A stretch of DNA of 11,426 nucleotides from Candidatus Magasanikbacteria bacterium RIFCSPHIGHO2_02_FULL_47_14 (GTDB taxonomy: Bacteria; Patescibacteriota; Patescibacteriia; Magasanikbacterales; UBA922). The stretch is from contig MFQB01000036.1 of assembly GCA_001784275.1 (NCBI GenBank), positions 1-11,426 of the forward strand, written 5' to 3'. Positions within the stretch are counted from its first letter, which is position 1. Each line of letters starts with the position of its first letter. The notes under the pieces are model-generated. The model ran no database searches, had not been told where the DNA came from, and was given only the letters and a program-made list of their open reading frames with translations. The position numbers and the translations under genes were made by a program. Shown here one piece after another: positions 1 through 5,751 of the stretch.

Positions 1-328
1 ATATTTTTTGTTCGACCATATCAGCCACAGCAGCGGGCGGATTTAACAACTCCCATCCCTGTGTTTTGCAGGTCTGCTCGATTAACGACGTATTTTTAAA
101 AACCACAATCTGTGGATGTTTTGTCAGACCGGAGATATGTTGGCGTACTGCAGTGCATTCTAGCAATTCTCGTGTATCCAGAAGCCTTCCCTCATTAACC
201 AAAAAAACATTGTCATACCCAGCCGCAATTTGCTTGGCAAAGGGGGTGGCATTTGAGATAATAAAAAAGTCAGGGAGCCGGGGGGCGCCCAAGGCCCGCT
301 CAATGTCACGGGTAAGATAAAATATCAT
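1..328 (-). CDS. ATP-grasp family protein, N-terminal part (partial at window edge)
   Basis: This gene runs off the left edge, leaving about 109 residues. The protein starts MIFYLTRDIERALGAPRLPD and continues with a stretch containing FFIISNATPFAKQIAAGYDN and, near the edge, a WELLNPPAAVADMVEQKI-like segment. I recognise this as the pre-ATP-grasp region of ATP-grasp proteins common in CPR genomes; the ATP-binding and ligase portion would lie outside the window, so the substrate cannot be told. Many such enzymes join a carboxylate to an amine with ATP. It is divergent from murB, which makes a role near wall metabolism possible but unproven. The ATG at 328-326 has no Shine-Dalgarno, and a consensus promoter ends only about 8 bp upstream, so the mRNA is probably leaderless. 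The family call is by resemblance only. Confidence 0.72.
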   Translation of the reverse strand, partial: MIFYLTRDIERALGAPRLPDFFIISNATPFAKQIAAGYDNVFLVNEGRLLDTRELLECTAVRQHISGLTKHPQIVVFKNTSLIEQTCKTQGWELLNPPAAVADMVEQKI

Positions 329-336
329 ACGCGAGT

Positions 337-365
337 AGTATAGAAGGAATTACGGTATGTATCAA
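337..365 (-). promoter_or_regulatory. Promoter of the ATP-grasp gene, overlapping the murB start
   Basis: On the minus strand a -35 TTGATA (365-360) and a -10 TATACT (342-337) are separated by exactly 17 bp. The predicted transcription start (about 330) falls 1-3 nt from the ATG at 328, implying a leaderless message. The -35 lies inside the first codons of murB and the -10 lies under the murB ribosome binding site, so the two divergent genes share the same DNA. Confidence 0.6.
342..348 (+). promoter_or_regulatory. Shine-Dalgarno of murB
   Basis: AGAAGGA, 8 nt before the ATG at 357, fixes the murB start. No convincing -35/-10 pair for murB was found upstream; weak -10-like words (TAAAAT at 318, TAGTAT at 336) lack a matching -35. 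Confidence 0.6.
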
Positions 366-1289
366 CAGCTTAAAGAATTTGGGGCAGTAAAGGTAAACGA
401 GCCTTTGGCCAAGCATACAACCTTTAAAATCGGCGGGCCGGCTGATTTTTTTGTCACGGTTTCTACTACCGCTGATCTGGTCGAACTTTTGAAATTTTTG
501 GATGCAGAGGGTATGGCGTATTTTATCCTGGGCGGGGGGAGTAATATGCTGGTCCGCGATCAAGGATTCCAAGGAGTGGTTGTGAACATACAAACAGATC
601 AGATTAACATCAGTGATACAGACGTTGTAGCTGACGCAGGAGTCGTCACAGTTCACTTGGCGCAGGAAACAGTCAAAGCAGGCCTCAATGGCTTTGAGTG
701 GGGAGTCGGTGTGCCGGGGACCATTGGTGGCGCTGTACGTGGAAACGCAGGGGCCATGGGCGGTGAGATGAAAGATGTCATCTCCTCAGTCGACGTATAT
801 CGGGATGGTGAGGTCGTCACATTTAGCTATGATGACTGTGAATTTGACTATCGTCACAGTATATTTAAAAATCAGCCGGGGGTTGTTTTGCGCGCGCATC
901 TGCGACTCAAGAAAACAGAGGACATCGCTGGCAAAAAAAAGATGATTGAGTTTTTACAGTATCGAAATAAGACCCAACCGCAAGGATTTGCCTCAACCGG
1001 TTGCATTTTTAAAAATGTCGAGTTCGTACCGGGCAAACAACAGTTCGCCTTTGACGTCCCGGAAGAGTTTATAAAAAAAGGAAAAATTTCTGCCGGCTGG
1101 TTGGTGGAAAAAGCGGGAATGAAGGGCGCACAGGTTGGTCAGGCACAAGTGAGTCCGGTTCATGGAAATTTTGTTGTTAATTTGGGAGGAGCAAGCGCAC
1201 ATGATGTGCTCACTCTCGTTGAACAGATCAAAGAAAAAGTGTACGATACAAGTGGAATAGAACTTCACGAAGAAATACAGATCATTTAA
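357..1289 (+). CDS. murB: UDP-N-acetylenolpyruvoylglucosamine reductase MurB
   Basis: MurB uses FAD and NADPH to reduce UDP-GlcNAc-enolpyruvate to UDP-MurNAc, the second committed step of peptidoglycan precursor synthesis in the cytoplasm. The 310 residues show the FAD-binding fold: TTFKIGGPADFF (21-32), LGGGSNMLVRD (58-68) and the GVGVPGTIGGAVRGNAGAMG block. The substrate-site YRHS follows (Y165, R166), then STGCIFKN around 216 and the C-terminal GIELHEEI with the catalytic Glu (E305/E306). At the position of the catalytic Ser of the E. coli and S. aureus enzymes (GS.F) this protein has Cys216 (GCIF). Cys can serve as the proton donor, so activity is still expected. Length is normal for the type without the long E. 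coli-like insertion. It heads a tight plus-strand run with hpf 9 nt downstream. Confidence 0.95.
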   Translation: MYQQLKEFGAVKVNEPLAKHTTFKIGGPADFFVTVSTTADLVELLKFLDAEGMAYFILGGGSNMLVRDQGFQGVVVNIQTDQINISDTDVVADAGVVTVHLAQETVKAGLNGFEWGVGVPGTIGGAVRGNAGAMGGEMKDVISSVDVYRDGEVVTFSYDDCEFDYRHSIFKNQPGVVLRAHLRLKKTEDIAGKKKMIEFLQYRNKTQPQGFASTGCIFKNVEFVPGKQQFAFDVPEEFIKKGKISAGWLVEKAGMKGAQVGQAQVSPVHGNFVVNLGGASAHDVLTLVEQIKEKVYDTSGIELHEEIQII

Positions 1290-1298
1290 ACACACTCT

Positions 1299-1643
1299 AT
1301 GATTATCACCATCAAGGGGACAGAGATTGAGTTAACGGATGCTTTAAAACAGTATGTTGAAGATAAGTTCGGTGGACTCACAAAGTATTTCGATAATATT
1401 ACCAGAGCCGAGGTTGATATCGGGCTACGCACACACCACCATAAAAATGGAAAAATTTATTACGCAGAGGTGAATTTACATGTTCCTCGCAAGATTTTGC
1501 GTGTTGTGAAGGACGCAGAGGACTTATATAAAGCCATCAATAAGGTGAAGGATCATCTGAAGGTAGAACTTGATACAATGAAAGAGAAGATGCGCACAAA
1601 GAATAAGAAAGAGATCCGCTCACAAAAAGAGTATGGCCTCTAA
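1299..1643 (+). CDS. hpf: Ribosome hibernation promoting factor, short type (HPF/RaiA family)
   Basis: This is a 114-residue protein of the HPF/YfiA family. These proteins bind the 30S decoding site in starved cells, block tRNA and mRNA binding and keep ribosomes in a dormant form. The sequence begins MIITIKGTEIELTDALKQYV and has the typical beta-alpha-beta-beta-beta-alpha order. The HVPRKILRVVKDAEDLYKAI stretch is the conserved second half, and the tail is rich in Lys and Arg (from about residue 95). It lacks the C-terminal dimerisation domain of long HPF, so it belongs to the short class. No Shine-Dalgarno is visible before the ATG, which follows the murB stop by 9 nt, so translation probably depends on coupling or another signal. 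Its last 11 bases overlap the next gene. Confidence 0.9.
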   Translation: MIITIKGTEIELTDALKQYVEDKFGGLTKYFDNITRAEVDIGLRTHHHKNGKIYYAEVNLHVPRKILRVVKDAEDLYKAINKVKDHLKVELDTMKEKMRTKNKKEIRSQKEYGL

Positions 1644-2532
1644 GGTCGCCTTGCTTGGGGCTGGAAAAATGGGCCAGGCCTTTTTTTCTTTACTCCAAAA
1701 AAATCATGTTGATGTGTCGATGTGGGATGTGGATTGTTCCAAAATTCCTGACGCAAAACCGCTTGCTGAGACTGTCTCCGGTGCAGATTTTGTGTGTCTG
1801 TGCATGCCCTCGTGGTGCATTCGCAGCGCGGTGGAATCACTCGTGCCGTTGTTGGACTCAAAGACAATACTTATTTCGATTTCCAAAGGCATAGAAAAAG
1901 ACACGGGTTTTTTTATTCACGAAATTTTTTCTGACCTGTTACCGAAAAAGCAGTCGTATGCCCTGATCAGTGGCCCAATGCTGGCTGAAGAGTTGCAGAA
2001 CGACCAGGGTGGTGTTGGTGTGTGTGCTTCACCGAGCGAAGACGTCTGTGAAAAGGTTCGTCTGTTATTCGATCCAACATCTTTGCGCCTGAGAACCTCC
2101 ACTGATATTGAAAGTGTGGAACTGGCCGGAGTGTTGAAAAATATTTACGCCATCGCGCTTGGTATTGCAGAAGGACTTGGCTGGCAAAAGAATCGAGTGG
2201 GCTGGCTATGCGGAAAGGCGATTGAAGAAATGTGTCTTGTTGCGACCCGACTAGGAAAAGACGAAAAGGTGATGCTTTCGCCTGCAGGAGTTGGTGATTT
2301 TATCGCCACCTCTTTTAGTGAACATTCAAGCAATCGATCGTTTGGCCAGTCGGTTGCACAAGGAAATATTGATAAAAAAGGGGAAGGTGTGGTTGCCTTT
2401 GTGTCTCTGGAGAAAAAATTGGGCAAGTACCAACCGGAAGAGTTTCCTGTCGTATATGCGCTTTCTAAGATTTTAAACGAGAATGCCCCTGCGAAAGAAG
2501 TTTTTGAATACCTTTTTTTTGCACACGCGTAA
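1633..2532 (+). CDS. gpsA: NAD(P)-dependent glycerol-3-phosphate dehydrogenase GpsA
   Basis: GpsA reduces dihydroxyacetone phosphate to sn-glycerol-3-phosphate, the backbone of bacterial phospholipids. The 299 residues show the Rossmann motif GAGKMG (9-14), SKGIEK (84-89) and SGPMLAEE (113-120). The catalytic region ELAGVLKNIYAIALG carries the likely catalytic Lys169. The C-terminal substrate-binding stretch is AGVGDF (218-223), followed by SSNRSFG. At 299 residues it is somewhat shorter than the roughly 330 usual for the family, with no break in the motifs. The start overlaps the end of hpf by 11 bases in another frame, so it is read by translational coupling; only a weak purine run precedes the ATG. 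It is the last gene before a strong terminator. Confidence 0.92.
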   Translation: MASKVALLGAGKMGQAFFSLLQKNHVDVSMWDVDCSKIPDAKPLAETVSGADFVCLCMPSWCIRSAVESLVPLLDSKTILISISKGIEKDTGFFIHEIFSDLLPKKQSYALISGPMLAEELQNDQGGVGVCASPSEDVCEKVRLLFDPTSLRLRTSTDIESVELAGVLKNIYAIALGIAEGLGWQKNRVGWLCGKAIEEMCLVATRLGKDEKVMLSPAGVGDFIATSFSEHSSNRSFGQSVAQGNIDKKGEGVVAFVSLEKKLGKYQPEEFPVVYALSKILNENAPAKEVFEYLFFAHA

Positions 2533-2545
2533 TTGAAATAACATA

Positions 2546-2626
2546 AAAAGACCGACATACCTGTACGAACCGCTTGGCCCCGCATTGCTGGGACCAAATA
2601 GGTGAGGAAGGGTGTATCGGTCTTTT
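2546..2626. terminator. Long nested-hairpin bidirectional terminator between gpsA and the small minus-strand gene
   Basis: The outer arms 2546-2561 and 2611-2626 pair over 16 positions with one C-A mismatch (2556/2616). They begin with an A run and end in TTTT, so the structure works as a terminator on both strands. Inside it a second hairpin pairs TTGG (2574-2577) with CCAA (2594-2597) and CCC (2579-2581) with GGG (2590-2592), with one mismatch between. The whole is about 80 nt, much larger than an ordinary terminator, and sits where gpsA and the minus-strand small gene converge. Confidence 0.75.
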
Positions 2627-2642
2627 CTTTAGAAAGGGGGGA

Positions 2643-2688
2643 GCGCGCGCCGGAGTGAAAGGACGAAATGTAAAAACGTGGCGCGCGC
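2643..2688. repeat. GC inverted repeat, 9-bp arms
   Basis: Arms at 2643-2651 (GCGCGCGCC) and 2680-2688 (GGCGCGCGC) are perfectly complementary and enclose 28 nt of AT-richer sequence. The repeat lies in the 3' untranslated stretch of the small minus-strand gene, between its stop codon and the terminator. It could shield the mRNA end or be part of an RNA structure. Confidence 0.55.
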
Positions 2689-2697
2689 GATGGTAGC

Positions 2698-2844
2698 TCA
2701 GCCGTTGAGGAAGCGGCCGTCGGGGCCGGGCCGAAGGAGAGGGTCCGTGCGGGGCCGCGGGGGCGGCGGAGCCGCCTGGCAGCGTTCGCGGACGTGGTCG
2801 GCGAGAGGGGCGGTGGGTTTGGGCTTTGGCTCGTCGGGCTTCAT
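2698..2844 (-). CDS. Small proline/arginine-rich protein (48 aa), unknown function
   Basis: I do not recognise this gene. The ATG at 2844-2842 is preceded by a purine-rich AGGGGAG (2854-2848) with a short 3-nt spacer, and a consensus promoter lies about 50 nt upstream of the start. The peptide begins MKPDEPKPKPTAPLADHVRE and continues into a proline run (PPPPRPR). About a quarter of residues are Pro, there is one Cys, and no membrane segment or signal peptide is seen, so it is probably disordered and basic. Third codon positions are G or C in 41 of 48 sense codons, far above the neighbours, and the stop is TGA. The upstream in-frame TTG at 2901 overlaps the -10 box and would precede the transcript, so I reject it. 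An alternative is a structured non-coding RNA of roughly 350 nt, because the stretch folds strongly. Coding is favoured by the promoter, the purine-rich site and codon bias. Confidence 0.5.
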   Translation of the reverse strand: MKPDEPKPKPTAPLADHVRERCQAAPPPPRPRTDPLLRPGPDGRFLNG

Positions 2845-2900
2845 CTTCTCCCCTGAGAAAGTTGGGCAAAGGCCGTTGTCGGTTGGTCTACCGTGGCGCA

Positions 2901-2929
2901 AATATAGCAGATTTTACGCACTTTGTCAA
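2901..2929 (-). promoter_or_regulatory. Consensus promoter of the small proline-rich gene
   Basis: A -35 TTGACA (2929-2924) and a -10 TATATT (2906-2901) are separated by exactly 17 bp on the minus strand. Predicted transcription start is near 2894, giving a leader of about 50 nt. The -35 is a perfect sigma-70 hexamer. It lies 2 bp from the -35 of the divergent secA promoter. Confidence 0.75.
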
Positions 2930-2931
2930 TG

Positions 2932-2960
2932 TAGACAGGCTAAAAGTGACGTGATACAAT
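2932..2960 (+). promoter_or_regulatory. secA promoter
   Basis: A -35 TAGACA (2932-2937), 17-bp spacer and -10 TACAAT (2955-2960) with an extended TGA just before the -10. The start of transcription should be near 2967, leaving a leader of only about 15 nt before the secA ATG. It is back-to-back with the minus-strand promoter at 2901-2929. Confidence 0.7.
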
Positions 2961-2981
2961 ATTCCGGCTTACAACAGGCGT

Positions 2982-5729
2982 ATGAGTATTATTAAAAAAG
3001 CCTACGAAAAGATTTTTGGCTCGCACGTAGAGCATTTATTAAAGGAAGCACGACCCATTGTCGACACAATAAATGCCTTAGAAACTGAGTTTGAGAAACT
3101 CTCTGACGACCAACTTAAAGCCAAAACCCCGGAATTTAAAGCGCGTCTAGCAGATGGTGAAACTCTTGACCAGCTTTTACCAGAAGCATTCGCAGCAGTG
3201 AGAGAAGCGAGTAAACGCAGCACCGGCATGCGTCATTTTGATGTTCAGTTGATCGGTGGTATTGCTCTCCATCGCGGTAATATTGCAGAAATGCGTACCG
3301 GTGAAGGAAAAACATTGGTTGCAACACTTCCTGCATATTTAAATGCCTTGGAAGGCAAGGGAGTTCATGTTGTCACTGTCAACGATTACTTGGCCAAACG
3401 TGATGCAGTCTGGATGGGAAAAATTTATGACTTTCTCGGGCTGACAGTTGGTGTGGTTCAAAATCTCCGCGTGAGTTTTCAGTACGATTCGACTGTGCAG
3501 GCACCAAAACCATCGGAACAAGAAGCTGTCCTTGAAATCGAAAAAGAGAGTTTCCAAGTGGAGTATGAGTATCTTCGAGACTGTACGCGACAAGAAGCCT
3601 ATCGTTGTGACATTACTTACGGAACCAACAACGAATTTGGGTTTGACTACTTGCGCGACAACATGGTCCAAGATCTTTCAGACATGGTGATGCGCACCGG
3701 CTCTGAGATGCACTATGGCATTGTCGACGAAATCGACTCTATTTTAATTGATGAAGCAAGAACCCCGCTGATCATCTCAGCCCCGGCAGGAGAGGCGACA
3801 GAACAGTACTTTACCTTTGCTCAATACGTAAAACGCCTGAAAGAAAACGAAGATTACAACGTAGATGAAAAGTTGCGTAGCGCAACGTTGACCGAAGAAG
3901 GCATCCATAAGTTTGAACAGTGGTTGGGTGTTGAAAATATCTATGCCGAGGGTGGCATGCGAACCGTGCATCATATTGAGCAGGCCCTCAAAGCAGAGAT
4001 GCTGTTTAAACGCGACCGTGACTACGTCGTCGATGGCGACCAGGTGATTATCATTGACGAGTTTACCGGCCGCAAAATGCCAGGTCGCCGTTACTCAGAA
4101 GGGTTGCACCAGGCAATTGAAGGAAAAGAAAACGTTCCTGTGCAACAAGAAAGCCGGACACTTGCGACCATCACCTTTCAGAACCTCTTCCGCATGTACA
4201 AAAAGTTGAGCGGTATGACCGGAACCGCAGCCACAGAAGAAGAAGAGTTCCGCAGTATTTACAGTCTCGACGTCATCACGATCCCGACAAACAAACAAGA
4301 TCAACGCTTTGATCACTCTGATCGAATTTACAAAACAGAAGAAGGAAAGTACAAGGCAATTGTCGAGAAAGTGAAGGAGTGTCAAACAAAACAACAGCCG
4401 ATTTTGATCGGTACGATTTCAGTGCAAAAAAATGAAGGCCTCAGTTTGTACCTCACTGAGCACGGTATTACTCATGAGGTGCTGAACGCCAAGAATCATG
4501 AGCGTGAAGGTGAGATTATTGCCCAGGCCGGTCGACCGGGTGCCGTTACGTTGGCCACCAACATGGCAGGCCGGGGTGTGGATATTAAGTTAGGCGGTGT
4601 GCCAGCGACTGCAGAAGATCGCGACACGGTGATCAAAGCCGGTGGTTTATTTGTGCTTGGCACAGAGCGTCATGAGTCACGTCGTATCGATAACCAGCTT
4701 CGTGGTCGTTCTGCTCGTCAGGGTGATCCGGGTGAAACACAGTTTTTTGTCTCAACAGAAGATGACCTGATGCGCATTTTTGCCGGCGATCGTCTCAAAT
4801 CCGTCATGAGTCGTTTGAATGTTCCGGACGACGTTCCAATCGAAACCAAGATGATCACCCGCATGCTAGAAACCGCACAGAAAAAAGTGGAGTCCTACCA
4901 CTTCGACATCCGTAAACACCTGCTTGAGTACGACGACATTTTGAACAAGCAGCGCCATGTTATTTACAAAAAGAGACGAGAGATCCTCGAGAATACGGAA
5001 GAAAATAAAAACCGTATTCTTGAGATGGTTGAGCAGGAGATTGAATTTGTCGTCTCATTTCATACGATTGCACCCGAGCAGCAGCCGGAAGCTGTCAGTG
5101 GGGACTGGAATATCAATGAGATCTACGAAACGGCCAGAACCATTTTTCCGCTCAACGAAAAAGAGAAACAAGAACTTTTGGCAATGGCAGGCGGTGGCCC
5201 TGACAAACTGGATAATGTCAAAGCGCGTGAGGACCTTGTCAACTACTTGTTTGAAAAGGCTAAACTTCAGTATGAGGCGATCGAACAGCAAGTGCGGGGC
5301 ACTCAGCCAAACGAAGAAGACGCTCGGAAACTGATGACTGAAATTCAAAAACAAGTTTTGATTCGGGCAATTGATACTCTGTGGGTTGACCACTTGGTTG
5401 AGATGGATTACCTGAGAACCGGCATCGGCCTCCGCGGCTACGGTCAACGCGACCCGCTCGTTGAGTACAAAAAAGAGTCATTTGACATGTTTGCCCGGTT
5501 GCAACAGAATATCCAGAAGGAGATCGTCTACTCATTCTTTAAAGTCGGTGTTGGGCTGCAGTTGGCCCCCAGCATCATGGCTGGCGACTCTCTGGTTTTA
5601 AAAGGGGCAGAGAAAACATCAGATAATACCGCCCAAAAGCACACGGACACGGGCTTAAAAAAGAAGATGAGCAAGAAAGAACGACGCCGACTCCGGCGTG
5701 AGGGTGGGGGGTTGACCGAGGGAGAATAA
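2982..5729 (+). CDS. secA: Protein translocase ATPase SecA
   Basis: SecA is the ATP-driven motor that pushes unfolded preproteins through SecYEG. The 915 residues contain Walker A within MRTGEGKT (104-111), YGTNNEFGFDYLRDNM, the DEIDS Walker B box (249-253), IIIDEFTGRKMPGRRYSEGL, TNMAGRGVDIKLGG, and RRIDNQLRGRSARQGDPG of the second motor domain, followed by the helical scaffold/wing region. Compared with E. coli SecA there is an extra stretch of about 40 residues at roughly 161-203, just before the RQEAYRCDITYG segment. The C-terminus (KKKMSKKERRRLRREGGG) is a short basic tail and lacks the CxC...CH/CC zinc motif that binds SecB, so export here is probably SecB-independent. It has its own promoter and leads a secA-secD-secF group. 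Confidence 0.97.
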   Translation: MSIIKKAYEKIFGSHVEHLLKEARPIVDTINALETEFEKLSDDQLKAKTPEFKARLADGETLDQLLPEAFAAVREASKRSTGMRHFDVQLIGGIALHRGNIAEMRTGEGKTLVATLPAYLNALEGKGVHVVTVNDYLAKRDAVWMGKIYDFLGLTVGVVQNLRVSFQYDSTVQAPKPSEQEAVLEIEKESFQVEYEYLRDCTRQEAYRCDITYGTNNEFGFDYLRDNMVQDLSDMVMRTGSEMHYGIVDEIDSILIDEARTPLIISAPAGEATEQYFTFAQYVKRLKENEDYNVDEKLRSATLTEEGIHKFEQWLGVENIYAEGGMRTVHHIEQALKAEMLFKRDRDYVVDGDQVIIIDEFTGRKMPGRRYSEGLHQAIEGKENVPVQQESRTLATITFQNLFRMYKKLSGMTGTAATEEEEFRSIYSLDVITIPTNKQDQRFDHSDRIYKTEEGKYKAIVEKVKECQTKQQPILIGTISVQKNEGLSLYLTEHGITHEVLNAKNHEREGEIIAQAGRPGAVTLATNMAGRGVDIKLGGVPATAEDRDTVIKAGGLFVLGTERHESRRIDNQLRGRSARQGDPGETQFFVSTEDDLMRIFAGDRLKSVMSRLNVPDDVPIETKMITRMLETAQKKVESYHFDIRKHLLEYDDILNKQRHVIYKKRREILENTEENKNRILEMVEQEIEFVVSFHTIAPEQQPEAVSGDWNINEIYETARTIFPLNEKEKQELLAMAGGGPDKLDNVKAREDLVNYLFEKAKLQYEAIEQQVRGTQPNEEDARKLMTEIQKQVLIRAIDTLWVDHLVEMDYLRTGIGLRGYGQRDPLVEYKKESFDMFARLQQNIQKEIVYSFFKVGVGLQLAPSIMAGDSLVLKGAEKTSDNTAQKHTDTGLKKKMSKKERRRLRREGGGLTEGE

Positions 5730-5740
5730 TCATCTACAAT
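5712..5740 (+). promoter_or_regulatory. Putative secD promoter at the end of secA
   Basis: TTGACC (5712-5717), 17-bp spacer, TACAAT (5735-5740), overlapping the last codons of secA. The predicted start (near 5747) lies about 5 nt before the secD ATG at 5752, which lacks a Shine-Dalgarno, so this would give a nearly leaderless secDF message in addition to readthrough from secA. Confidence 0.5.
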
Positions 5741-5751
5741 GTTGCCATTCT

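Noticed and set aside
2546..2626. Integron attC-like site (large imperfect palindrome next to a small cassette-like gene)
   Set aside because: No GTTRRRY/RYYYAAC core sites were seen, and the A and T runs at both ends fit bidirectional termination. The same applies to 10534-10607.
2627..2894. tmRNA, RNase P RNA, 6S or SRP RNA on the minus strand
   Set aside because: The length and strong folding made this attractive, but I could not find the tRNA-like ends or tag of tmRNA, the conserved GAGGAAAGTCC of RNase P RNA, or the SRP RNA core.
2698..2901. Longer form of the proline-rich protein starting at TTG 2901
   Set aside because: The TTG overlaps the -10 hexamer and lies upstream of the predicted transcription start; the ATG at 2844 has its own purine-rich site.
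2678..2995. Plus-strand GC-rich 105-residue open frame
   Set aside because: It is the opposite strand of the proline-rich gene, has no ribosome site, and runs through two promoters into secA.
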